Source of the DNA: Sphingomonas sp. dw_22
Lineage (GTDB): Bacteria; Pseudomonadota; Alphaproteobacteria; Sphingomonadales; Sphingomonadaceae
Direction of reading: 5' to 3'
Assembly (NCBI RefSeq): GCF_018449795.1
Contig: NZ_JAAVVE010000039.1
Span: 1 to 41,719, forward strand
DNA: 41,719 nucleotides
The notes under the pieces were generated by a model. It was not told the DNA's origin. It worked only from the letters and a program-made list of their open reading frames with translations, and searched no databases. This document shows positions 1 to 7,071 of this stretch, in pieces; position 1 is the stretch's first letter; every line of letters begins with the position of its first letter. The position numbers and the translations under genes were made by a program.

Positions 1-805
1 GATCCGTTCGGACCAGCTCCCGCTCCTGCTCAGCCTGCTCGATCAGGCCGCGCTCGCGCTCGAACGCATCGCGCTCGAATCAGAGATGAGCACGATCACC
101 CAGCTCCAGGAGCGCGATCGCCTGCGCGCCGCCCTGCTCTCCTCGGTCAGCCACGATCTGCGCACGCCGCTCACCACGATCCTGGGCATGCTCGCCGAAA
201 TGGAGCCTCTGTCGGAAGAGCAATCCGGCCAGCTCACCGCCGCCCGCAGCGAGGCCGAGCGCCTTCACCGCTTCGTCGCCAATCTGCTCGACATGGTCCG
301 CATCGAAGCCGGCGCGCTCCACCAGTCGATCGAGCCGGTCGATCTTGCCGAAGCCGTCGCCGCCGCCGTCCACGATCTGCGCCGCGTGCTCGGCGATCGC
401 CGGATCGTGCTCGACGTCTCCCCCGAGCTGCCGCTGGTCTCGGTCGATCCCCAGCTTTTCCACCATTGCCTCATCAACCTGATCGAGAACGCCGCCAAAT
501 ATGGCGATCCCGGCGCCCCGATCACCGTCGCCGCGCGCCGGCAACTGGGCGGCATGACGCTGGAGGTGCTCGACGAAGGCCCCGGCCTGCCCGCCGGCGA
601 GGAGACCCGCATCTTCGAGACCTTCGCTCGGATCGAGGGATCGGACCGCAAGGGCGGCACCGGCCTGGGTCTCGCCATCGTCAAGGGCTTTGCCGAGGCG
701 ATGGGGCTCAGCGTCTCCGCCGCGAACCGCGCCGATCGGAGTGGCGCCGGCTTCACGATCCGCTTCCCCGAGGCCCGGCTGATAAAGGGAATTGCCGCCC
801 AATGA
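1..805 (+). CDS. kdpD: Sensor histidine kinase KdpD, C-terminal part (5' end outside window)
   Basis: This is the kinase core of the potassium/turgor sensor KdpD, which phosphorylates KdpE to switch on the Kdp K+-ATPase. The frame is open from the first bases of the window, so the N-terminal Usp-like and membrane domains lie upstream. Visible in order: dimerisation/H-box with SHDLRTPLTTI, N-box with LINLIENAAKYG, G1 box DEGPGLP and G2 box GGTGLGLAIVKG, i.e. a complete HisKA plus HATPase catalytic region. The internal ATG at base 86 is only a methionine inside the protein, because coding sequence typical of KdpD (ALERIALE) precedes it. The stop overlaps the kdpE start (ATGA), indicating translational coupling. 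The KdpD assignment over other hybrid kinases rests on the pairing with a KdpE-like regulator and on the H-box context. Confidence 0.9.
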   Translation, partial: IRSDQLPLLLSLLDQAALALERIALESEMSTITQLQERDRLRAALLSSVSHDLRTPLTTILGMLAEMEPLSEEQSGQLTAARSEAERLHRFVANLLDMVRIEAGALHQSIEPVDLAEAVAAAVHDLRRVLGDRRIVLDVSPELPLVSVDPQLFHHCLINLIENAAKYGDPGAPITVAARRQLGGMTLEVLDEGPGLPAGEETRIFETFARIEGSDRKGGTGLGLAIVKGFAEAMGLSVSAANRADRSGAGFTIRFPEARLIKGIAAQ

Positions 806-1485
806 GCAACACCCCCAAGCTGCTGGTGGTCGACGACGAACCGGCGATCCGCCGTCTGCTCAACACCGGCCTCACCCGCGCCGGCTATCGCGTGGTCGAA
901 GCCGCCACCGCGCGCGACGCGCTGAGCGCGCTCCATATCGACAAGCCCGATGCGGTGCTGCTCGATCTCGGCCTGCCCGATCGCGACGGGCTGGAGCTGG
1001 TGCCGCTCATCAAGGCCGCCGGCCCCGCGCTGCTGGTCGTCTCCGCCCGCGACGCGACCGAGCAGAAGGTCACCGCGCTCGATCTCGGCGCCGACGATTA
1101 TGTCACCAAGCCCTTCGATACCGAGGAAGTGCTTGCCCGCGTCCGCACCGCGCTGCGCCACCGCCTTTCCGCCGAGAGCGATGCCCCGGTCGTCCGCATG
1201 GGCGATGTCGAGATCGACCTGTCGAACCGGATGGTGCGCAAGGCCGGCGAGGAAGTGCACCTGACGCCCAAGGAGTTCGGCTTCCTGGCGGAGCTCGCCA
1301 AGCATCCCGGCCGCGTGGTGACGCACCCGCAGCTTCTCCGCGCCGTCTGGGGAGCGGGCCACGAGACCGACGTCGAATATCTCCGCGTAGCCGCCCGCGG
1401 CGTGCGCATGAAGCTGGAGGGCAACGCCACCCAGCCCTCCTCGATCCGCAACGAGCCCGGTGTCGGCTACCGCCTGATGGTCTAG
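802..1485 (+). CDS. kdpE: Response regulator KdpE (OmpR/PhoB family)
   Basis: The product is a 227-residue two-domain response regulator. The receiver domain (about residues 5-115) has the acidic pocket D11/D12, the phospho-acceptor D55 in LLDLGLPDRDG and the conserved K103 in VTKPF. The C-terminal half is a winged-helix OmpR-type DNA-binding domain with LTPKEFGFLAELAKHPG and the ending NEPGVGYRLM that is typical of KdpE. The ATG overlaps the kdpD stop by four bases, so the pair is one operon. In the known system, phospho-KdpE activates kdpFABC; those genes are not in the window and would be expected upstream. The length agrees with the family (about 225 residues). Confidence 0.93.
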   Translation: MSNTPKLLVVDDEPAIRRLLNTGLTRAGYRVVEAATARDALSALHIDKPDAVLLDLGLPDRDGLELVPLIKAAGPALLVVSARDATEQKVTALDLGADDYVTKPFDTEEVLARVRTALRHRLSAESDAPVVRMGDVEIDLSNRMVRKAGEEVHLTPKEFGFLAELAKHPGRVVTHPQLLRAVWGAGHETDVEYLRVAARGVRMKLEGNATQPSSIRNEPGVGYRLMV

Positions 1486-1489
1486 CCGG

Positions 1490-1517
1490 TTGCACGCCGG
1501 GGGAAACCGGTTACCAT
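1490..1517 (+). promoter_or_regulatory. Candidate promoter with LacI-like operator before the oxidoreductase gene
   Basis: TTGCAC (1490-1495) and TACCAT (1512-1517), 16 bases apart, resemble -35 and -10 boxes. Bases 1502-1515 form a 14-bp palindrome centred on CCGG (GGAAACC/GGTTACC, one mismatched pair), overlapping the -10. CG-centred palindromes of this kind are typical of LacI/GalR-family operators, which suits a sugar-catabolism gene. No LacI-type regulator is present in the window, so this is a motif-level inference. Confidence 0.3.
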
Positions 1518-1562
1518 AGCCTCCGGACCAGGGCGCAAAGCCCGGCAACAGGAGAGGCGAAC

Positions 1563-2996
1563 ATGCAGCGCAGGGATGTGATGAAGGGTCTTGCCGCGGG
1601 TGCCGCGGCGGCGTCGATGGTCGACGCGGTCAATGCGGCGAAGGCGGGCCGCAAGCGCTATGTCCAGGTCGGCGTCGGCAGCCGGGCGCGGATGTACCAG
1701 CAGGCGCTCTGGGGTCCGCACAAGGCGCATGGCGAACTGGTCGCCGCCTGCGACGTCAATCCCGGCCGGCTCGACTATCTCGGCAAGCGCGCGATCGAGG
1801 CCGGCGCGAAGGCCCCCAAACCCTATCTAGCCGCCGATTTCGACAGGATGCTCGCCGAGCAGAAGCCCGACGCAGTGATCGTCACCGTGCCCGATGCCTA
1901 TCATGTCGATTACATCGTCAGGGCGCTCGACGCGGGTTGCGACGTCATCACCGAAAAGCCGATGACCACCCATGCCGACAAGGCGCAGCGCATCCTCGAC
2001 GCGGTCAAGCGCAATAACCGCCATATCCGCGTGACCTTCAACTACCGCTATTCGCCGTTCCGCAGCCAGGTGAAGGAGCTGCTGATGTCGGGCGAGATCG
2101 GCGACGTGCTGTCGGTCGATTTCCACTGGCTGCTCAACACCGTCCACGGCGCCGATTATTTCCGCCGCTGGCATTCGAACAAGGCGATCAGCGGCGGCCT
2201 GATGGTCCACAAGGCCACCCACCATTTCGATCTGGTCAACTGGTGGCTCTCGGACATGCCGGTCACCGTCAACGCGGTGGGCAAGCGCGAATTCTACACC
2301 CCCGCCATGGCCCGCCGCTTCGGGCTGGAAGGGCCACACCAGCGCTGCCACACCTGCCCCGAAAAGGCCAAGTGCAGCTTCTATTTCAATCTCGCCGCCG
2401 ATCCGGGACTGAAGGCGCTGTTCCTCGATAACGAGAAGTACGACGGCTATTTCCGCGACCAGTGCGTCTGGCGCCCCGAGATCAGCATCGAGGACACGAT
2501 GAACGTCATCGTCGGCTATTCGGGGGGCACCACCCTCAGCTACAGCCTCAACGCCTTCAACGCCTGGGAGGGCTATCACGTCGCCTTCAACGGCACCAAG
2601 GGCCGGCTGGAGCACAGCGTGGTCGAGCAGGGCGGCGTGGCCGGCTCCGCGAGCCTGCGCGACGAGGACCGCATCACCACCCGGATCGTGCCGATGCGCG
2701 GCGAGCCCCGGGACATCGAGCCCGCGACCGGCGCGGGCGGCCATGGCGGCGGTGATGGCGTGATGCTCGCCGACATCTTCGATCCCGCCGCGCCCAGGGA
2801 CTCGCTGCTCCGCGCGGCGGACGAACGCGGCGGCGCCGCGTCCTGCCTGATCGGCATCGCCGCCGACAAATGCTTCGAGACCGGCCAGCCGGTGCGGATC
2901 GACAGCCTGGTGACCGGGCTCGACTGGCCCGATCTGCCCAAGATGCCCAATCACAAGGATTCGGTGCCGATGCCGCCACGCACCGATCCGGCATGA
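1563..2996 (+). CDS. Gfo/Idh/MocA family oxidoreductase with Tat-like signal
   Basis: The product is a 477-residue NAD(P)-dependent oxidoreductase, probably acting on a sugar or sugar-derived polyol. The start at 1563 is chosen because GGAGAGG lies seven bases upstream and the N-terminus reads as a twin-arginine signal (RRDVMKG followed by an Ala-rich stretch to about residue 26). A Rossmann segment (VGVGSRARMY, about 36-44) and the family hallmark EKP (131-133) follow. HKATHHFD (216-223) supplies the usual catalytic histidines. An insertion carries Cys262, Cys265 and Cys271 (C-x2-C-x5-C), which could bind metal. It sits 83 bases before a UxaA-type dehydratase and is probably transcribed with it. 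The substrate cannot be told from sequence. A shadow reading in the same frame extends upstream through kdpE but is not coding. Confidence 0.85.
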   Translation: MQRRDVMKGLAAGAAAASMVDAVNAAKAGRKRYVQVGVGSRARMYQQALWGPHKAHGELVAACDVNPGRLDYLGKRAIEAGAKAPKPYLAADFDRMLAEQKPDAVIVTVPDAYHVDYIVRALDAGCDVITEKPMTTHADKAQRILDAVKRNNRHIRVTFNYRYSPFRSQVKELLMSGEIGDVLSVDFHWLLNTVHGADYFRRWHSNKAISGGLMVHKATHHFDLVNWWLSDMPVTVNAVGKREFYTPAMARRFGLEGPHQRCHTCPEKAKCSFYFNLAADPGLKALFLDNEKYDGYFRDQCVWRPEISIEDTMNVIVGYSGGTTLSYSLNAFNAWEGYHVAFNGTKGRLEHSVVEQGGVAGSASLRDEDRITTRIVPMRGEPRDIEPATGAGGHGGGDGVMLADIFDPAAPRDSLLRAADERGGAASCLIGIAADKCFETGQPVRIDSLVTGLDWPDLPKMPNHKDSVPMPPRTDPA

Positions 2997-3079
2997 CGGT
3001 CCTTCGCGACGGTGTCGCAGATGCTGGGAATCACTCCCAAAGTCTGTACTCCGCCGCGAAGCACCCTATATCGCGAGCC

Positions 3080-4540
3080 ATGACACTCGCCCTCTTCCAG
3101 ATCGATCCGCGCGACGCCGTCGCCACCGCGCTCCGTGACCTCGCCGCCGGCGAGACCCATCTCGGCGTGACGCTTTCGGCGGACGTGCCGAAGGGCCACA
3201 AGGTCGCGACTCGGCAGATCAAGGCAGGCGAGCCCGTGCTCAAGTTCGGCTTCCCGATCGGCCGCGCGACGCACGACATCGCGCCGGGCGAGCATGTCCA
3301 CACCCACAATGTCTCGACCGCCCTCGAAACCAGCGGCAGCTATGCCTATAGCCCGCATCTCGATGCGGCCGGCCCCGCCGAGGGGCCGAGCTTCCTCGGC
3401 TATAGGCGCTCCGACGGCCGCGTCGGCACTCGCAACGAGATCTGGGTGATCCCCACGGTCGGCTGTGTCGGCCGCACCGCGCAGAAGATCGCCGAGCGCG
3501 CCGCCAGGCTCTACGAAGGCCGCGTCGATGGCGTCCACGCCTTCGCCCATCCCTTCGGCTGCTCGCAGCTCGGCGACGATCTGGGCGGCACCACCAGGAT
3601 ACTGACCGCGCTCGCCAACCATCCCAATGCCGGCGGCGTGCTGATCGTCGGCCTGGGCTGCGAATCGAACCAGATGAGCAAGATGCTGCCCGGCATCCTC
3701 AATCCCAATATCCGCACGATCGGCGCGCAGCTCGCCGGCGACGAGGTCGAGGAAGGGCTGGCACTGGTCGAGGAGCTGGTCGCCGAGGCCGAAAAGGCCG
3801 TTCGCGCCCCTGCCCCCCTGTCGGAACTCGTGCTCGGCGTGAAGTGCGGCGGCTCGGATGGCTTCTCCGGCCTTACCGCCAATCCGCTGGTCGGCCGCAT
3901 GAGCGATGCCGTCACCGCGGCGGGCGGCACCGCGATCCTCACCGAGATCCCCGAGATCTTCGGCGCCGAGCAGCTCCTGATGGAACGCGCGCAGGACGAG
4001 CAGGTGTTCGAAGGGATCGTGGACCTGGTCAACGACTTCAAGGCATATTTCACCCGCCACGGCGAGCCGGTCTCGGAGAACCCCTCCCCCGGCAACATCG
4101 CCGGCGGCATCACCACGCTGGAGGAAAAGTCGCTCGGCGCGGTGCAGAAGGCCGGCCACGCCACGGTGACCGACGTGCTCCATTATGGCGAGCGCGTCCG
4201 CCAGCGCGGCCTCACCCTGCTCGAAGCCCCCGGCAACGACGCCGTCTCCTCGACCGCGCTCGCCGCCGCCGGCGCCACCGCGATCCTGTTCACCACCGGC
4301 CGCGGCACGCCGCTCGGCTTCCCGGTGCCGACGATCAAGATCGCCTCGAACAGCGACCTCGCGGCACGCAAGCCCGGCTGGATCGACTTCAATGCCGGCC
4401 AGGTGCTCGACGAAGGCATGGACGCGGCTGCGGATTCGCTCCTCGGCACCATCGCCGAGATCGCCTCGGGCAAGCAGACCGCCGCCGAACGCAACGGCGA
4501 ACGCGAGATCGCGATCTGGAAGCGCGGCGTCACGCTGTAG
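3080..4540 (+). CDS. uxaA: UxaA-family altronate (or galactarate) dehydratase
   Basis: The 486-residue product has an N-terminal SAF domain (about residues 12-85, ending in GEHVHTHNVST) followed by the large UxaA/GarD catalytic domain from about residue 100 (YRRSDGRVGTRNEIWVIPTVGC). Conserved family segments include HPFGCSQLGDD, GLGCESNQ, KCGGSDGFSG, ETPEIFG-like TEIPEIFGAE, and NPSPGNIAGGITTLEEKS. The fused SAF plus catalytic form and a length close to 495 residues favour altronate dehydratase, which makes 2-keto-3-deoxygluconate. Galactarate dehydratase has the same architecture and is not excluded. The ATG at 3080 is preferred over earlier in-frame starts that would run back into the oxidoreductase. 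A family A repeat follows 33 bases after the stop. Confidence 0.85.
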   Translation: MTLALFQIDPRDAVATALRDLAAGETHLGVTLSADVPKGHKVATRQIKAGEPVLKFGFPIGRATHDIAPGEHVHTHNVSTALETSGSYAYSPHLDAAGPAEGPSFLGYRRSDGRVGTRNEIWVIPTVGCVGRTAQKIAERAARLYEGRVDGVHAFAHPFGCSQLGDDLGGTTRILTALANHPNAGGVLIVGLGCESNQMSKMLPGILNPNIRTIGAQLAGDEVEEGLALVEELVAEAEKAVRAPAPLSELVLGVKCGGSDGFSGLTANPLVGRMSDAVTAAGGTAILTEIPEIFGAEQLLMERAQDEQVFEGIVDLVNDFKAYFTRHGEPVSENPSPGNIAGGITTLEEKSLGAVQKAGHATVTDVLHYGERVRQRGLTLLEAPGNDAVSSTALAAAGATAILFTTGRGTPLGFPVPTIKIASNSDLAARKPGWIDFNAGQVLDEGMDAAADSLLGTIAEIASGKQTAAERNGEREIAIWKRGVTL

Positions 4541-4572
4541 GGGAGAGAGGAACCGTCCTCTCCTCCGTCACC

Positions 4573-4680
4573 GTCACCCCGGCCGAAGTGCCGGGGTCTA
4601 CTCCTCCGCGAGCGAGCCCCTCACGCCTCCAGCGGCTCTCCCAGCATCCCGGTGGACCCCGGCACTTCGGCCGGGGTGAC
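4573..4680. repeat. Family A long inverted repeat, copy 1 (REPIN-like)
   Basis: A 108-bp element with perfect 26-bp terminal inverted repeats (4573-4598 and 4655-4680, beginning GTCACCCCGGCC and ending GGCCGGGGTGAC). Each arm is itself palindromic (CCCCGGC...GCCGGGG around GAAGT). The spacer contains a GCCTCCAGCGGCTCTCCCAGCATCC segment shared, in part, by the other copies. Related copies are at 20094, 30406 and 37018. Two REP-like arms in inverted orientation are the layout of a REPIN. The element begins 33 bases after the uxaA stop and could act as a 3' RNA hairpin. Confidence 0.9.
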
Positions 4681-4816
4681 GAATGGTGGTACTCCCAACA
4701 CCCCGCACCAAATCGACAAATCCATGCTGCGCTGCGGCAGTCCGCATTTCCCCGGCATTGATGCGTCAACCCTGTCCGGGCTACCCAGTATGCGGGGATT
4801 GACCGGGGTGGGATCG

Positions 4817-5047
4817 ATGGCCGAGTTCTTTATCTTCGTTTACGCCATGACGGCGATGTTCGTGCTCCAGGCGATGCGGCGCAACCAGCGCGAGCAGCGC
4901 TCCAATCCGCAGATGGTGACGATGGTCGGCTGGGGCCTGTTCTCGCTTTCCTCGACGCTCGCGGTGCTGATGGGCGCGGTCGGGTTGGCGCTGGTGCTGG
5001 GCATGCACATGCAGCTCCCCGCCGGTTTCGACTCGCCGTTCCTCTAG
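4817..5047 (+). CDS. Small two-helix membrane protein, unknown function
   Basis: The 76-residue product has a hydrophobic N-terminal helix (FFIFVYAMTAMFVLQAM, about residues 4-20), a short basic and polar loop (RRNQREQRSNPQ) and a second helix rich in Leu, Val and Gly (about 33-62). I do not recognise the family. The ATG at 4817 is chosen because the frame upstream of it only translates the repeat element. The stop is four bases before the gamma-carbonic anhydrase-like gene, so the two are probably co-transcribed. The second positions and G/C third-base use look coding, which makes a real gene likely. Confidence 0.7.
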   Translation: MAEFFIFVYAMTAMFVLQAMRRNQREQRSNPQMVTMVGWGLFSLSSTLAVLMGAVGLALVLGMHMQLPAGFDSPFL

Positions 5048-5051
5048 GGCC

Positions 5052-5576
5052 ATGCCGCTTTACGAAATCGGCGGCCGCAAGCCCCTTATCGCTGAAGACG
5101 CCTGGGTCGCGCCCAGCGCGGACCTGATCGGCGACGTCCATCTGGCGGCGCTCGCCAGCGTCTGGTTCGGCGCCGTGATCCGCGCCGACAACACGCCGAT
5201 CCTGGTCGGCGCGCGCAGCAATATCCAGGACGGGGCGATGCTCCATTCCGATCCCGGCGCGCCCTGCACCGTCGGCGAGGACGTTACCGTCGGCCATCAC
5301 GCGATCCTGCACGGCTGCGCCATCGGCAACCGCACGCTGATCGGCATGGGCGTGACGATCCTCAATCGCGCGGTGATCGGCGAGGATTGCCTGGTCGGCG
5401 CCGGCGCGCTCGTCACCGAGGGCAAGGAATTTCCCGCCGGCCACCTCATCGTAGGCAGCCCCGCCAAGGCGATCCGCCCGCTCGACGACATGCAGAAGGC
5501 GATGCTCAAGGCATCCGCCGCGCTCTATGCCGCCAAGCAGCGCGACTATGCGACAGGGCTCAAGCCCGCCGACTGA
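5052..5576 (+). CDS. Gamma-carbonic anhydrase-like hexapeptide-repeat protein
   Basis: The 174-residue product is a left-handed beta-helix protein of the gamma-carbonic anhydrase/YrdA/PaaY group. Hexapeptide repeats run from about residue 15 to 130, and an alpha-helical C-terminus follows (MQKAMLKASAALYAAKQRDYA). The zinc ligands expected for the family are present: His65 in MLHSD, and His82 and His87 in GHHAILHG. Such proteins are cytoplasmic trimers, and only some have proven carbonic anhydrase activity. The gene starts four bases after the small membrane protein gene. Its 3' end overlaps the convergent thioesterase gene by 31 bases. Confidence 0.9.
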   Translation: MPLYEIGGRKPLIAEDAWVAPSADLIGDVHLAALASVWFGAVIRADNTPILVGARSNIQDGAMLHSDPGAPCTVGEDVTVGHHAILHGCAIGNRTLIGMGVTILNRAVIGEDCLVGAGALVTEGKEFPAGHLIVGSPAKAIRPLDDMQKAMLKASAALYAAKQRDYATGLKPAD

Positions 5577-5971
5577 TCCTGAAAGAAGCAGGCGATCGTG
5601 CTGTCAGGCAGTCGCGCGGGCTTCAGCGTCTCCACGTCCAGGCAGCACCAGCGCGAGCGCACTTCGGTCAGCGTCTCGCCGCCCCGCCGGATGATCGTCT
5701 CGTAGAATGCGCTCTCGCGCTTCACTCGCTCCAGCACCACTTCGGCGCGCAGCGCATCACCCAGGAAGGCGGGCTTGCGATAGGTGATCTCATGCCGCAC
5801 CGCGACCCAGCAATGCGCCGCCACCGCCTCGGCCGGGGCCAGATGCTGCCAATGGCTGGTCACCGCGGCCTGCACCCAGCGCAGATAGCTGGCATTGTTC
5901 ACATGCCCCATCGCGTCGATGTCCGTGGGATCGATGGCGATCGAATAATGATATTCTATGCTGCGAACCAT
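5546..5971 (-). CDS. Hotdog-fold acyl-CoA thioesterase (4HBT family)
   Basis: The 141-residue product is a single hotdog domain of the 4-hydroxybenzoyl-CoA thioesterase/YbgC type. The signature DIDAMGHVNNASYLRW (residues 17-32) contains the catalytic aspartate region and the GHVNN loop, and RHEITYRKPAFLGD matches the second conserved strand. The likely reaction is hydrolysis of an acyl-CoA; the substrate is not apparent. The start codon at 5971 overlaps the upstream HEPN-like gene by 16 bases, so it is the last gene of a three-gene reverse-strand operon. Its 3' end overlaps the gamma-carbonic anhydrase-like gene in convergent orientation. Confidence 0.88.
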   Translation of the reverse strand: MVRSIEYHYSIAIDPTDIDAMGHVNNASYLRWVQAAVTSHWQHLAPAEAVAAHCWVAVRHEITYRKPAFLGDALRAEVVLERVKRESAFYETIIRRGGETLTEVRSRWCCLDVETLKPARLPDSTIACFFQDQSAGLSPVA

Positions 5972-6561
5972 TGTCCCTCGCCGAATTCCGGTCTGCCGCG
6001 CCGCTCGCGCCCGCTACGCGCATGTATCCCATCCATTCGCGCGGCCAGGTACAGTGCAGCCTCCGCGAGCAATCGAGTCGCCAGCGCCTCGTAATAGCTG
6101 CACGCTTCCGCAATGTCTCCGGCGCTCACGACCAGCTCGCTGCCCACGGCGACGCGGCGAAGCCCCGTGGGCCCCAGCCAGCCGGTGGTGAGCATCGCCC
6201 CGCCGCGCACGTCACCGCGCCGGACGGTCCCGCCGCAATGGAACAGGCACTCCCGCGTCCTCCCGAACGCCCGCAGCCGCGCCTGGTCGCCGTCGTCCAG
6301 CGCCATCGCGGCGCGCAGGCTGCCGAGCCGGTTGGCGCTATTGTCCTGCCGCTGCGGCAGGATGACGCCGCAACTCCGCGCGATCTCGCCGATCAGGACG
6401 TTGAGGAAGCGATCGAGCTCGCACAGCCCGTTGCCGATCACCTTCGCCCGATAGCGCCCCTCGACCGTGGATCGGCCCGAACCCAGGAATCGCGCCCCGC
6501 GGCGCAGCGTCGCATGTGCATCGGCCAGCGCGGGCGTCAGCGGAAAGGCGGCGACGTTCAG
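5956..6561 (-). CDS. Helical protein with HEPN-like R-x4-H motif, partner of DUF2384 gene
   Basis: I do not recognise a named family. The protein is mainly alpha-helical and carries GRTRECLFHCGG, an R-x4-H pattern in the context seen in HEPN nucleases. This is followed by a short beta-rich stretch and a final long helix (IAEACSYYEALATRLLAEA). The first conventional start is GTG at 6441, giving 161 residues with R63 and H68. The frame stays open with 80% G/C third positions up to a CTG at 6561 that overlaps the upstream stop (CTGA), and the added 40 residues supply the expected first helix (TPALADAHATLRRGARFL). I therefore place the start at 6561, about 201 residues, with moderate confidence. 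The gene lies between a DUF2384 protein gene (4-base overlap) and a thioesterase gene (16-base overlap). Confidence 0.6.
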   Translation of the reverse strand: MNVAAFPLTPALADAHATLRRGARFLGSGRSTVEGRYRAKVIGNGLCELDRFLNVLIGEIARSCGVILPQRQDNSANRLGSLRAAMALDDGDQARLRAFGRTRECLFHCGGTVRRGDVRGGAMLTTGWLGPTGLRRVAVGSELVVSAGDIAEACSYYEALATRLLAEAALYLAARMDGIHARSGRERRGRPEFGEGQWFAA

Positions 6562-6857
6562 CCCTTCGATCCGGCACGCGCGGCGATCGCCGCCTCGACC
6601 GCACGCAGGCCATCGGCGCTCGCCACCGCCAGGTCGAGCGGACGCCCGCCCAGCGCCTCGTCGAACGTGTTGAGGAATGCGGTGGCTTCCTCGCGCCCCA
6701 GCTTCAGGAATGCCAGCGTCGCCACCTGCCCCTGGCGCACCGCGCTATCGGCCGGAAGCCGCGCGGTGGTGAACTTCTTGCGGAAGAACTTGGCCTTGGG
6801 CGGATCGCCTTCGGTCGACCCTTCGGTCGTTTCGGCTTGAGGCGTTTCGTCCGTCAT
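6558..6857 (-). CDS. DUF2384 (MbcA/ParS/Xre toxin-binding domain) protein
   Basis: The 99-residue product has an acidic, probably disordered N-terminus (residues 1-20), a basic patch (KAKFFRKKF, 21-29) and a C-terminal region from about residue 44. That region reads as the DUF2384 toxin-binding domain: EEATAFLNTFDEALGGRPLDLA followed by GLRAVEAAI. In known systems this domain belongs to antitoxins paired with RES-domain toxins. Here the usual N-terminal Xre helix-turn-helix seems too short to be complete, and the neighbour is not a RES protein. The ATG at 6857 is preferred over an in-frame start at 7034 whose added residues are Arg-rich shadow sequence. The stop overlaps the putative start of the HEPN-like gene. 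Confidence 0.75.
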   Translation of the reverse strand: MTDETPQAETTEGSTEGDPPKAKFFRKKFTTARLPADSAVRQGQVATLAFLKLGREEATAFLNTFDEALGGRPLDLAVASADGLRAVEAAIAARAGSKG

Positions 6858-7071
6858 CAGCAGGCCGCCTGTTGGAAAGATATCGGGGTGCGGTCCAAGC
6901 GAAATCTCCCTGGTGTAAGCGGGAGCACGTTGGGCTCTCAGCCGATGGCGCCTACGAACGGGAACTGCCAGCGGTGCGCCGACCCTAGCGGCGCGCAACC
7001 GCAAATGCCAGCACCGCCTTGGCCTCCGCCACATTACTGGACAGCAATTCCAGTTGCGCTATGAAACCAAT

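Noticed and set aside
265..1548. 427-codon reverse-strand frame opposite kdpD-kdpE.
   Set aside because: Shadow of two genes with complete kinase and response regulator motifs on the forward strand.
792..1562. Upstream in-frame extension of the Gfo/Idh/MocA gene through kdpE.
   Set aside because: The extension is Arg-rich shadow sequence; the Tat-like start at 1563 has a good ribosome-binding site.
4652..4816. Longer start for the small membrane protein gene (131 codons).
   Set aside because: The added residues only translate the family A repeat and spacer; the membrane helix begins right after the ATG at 4817.
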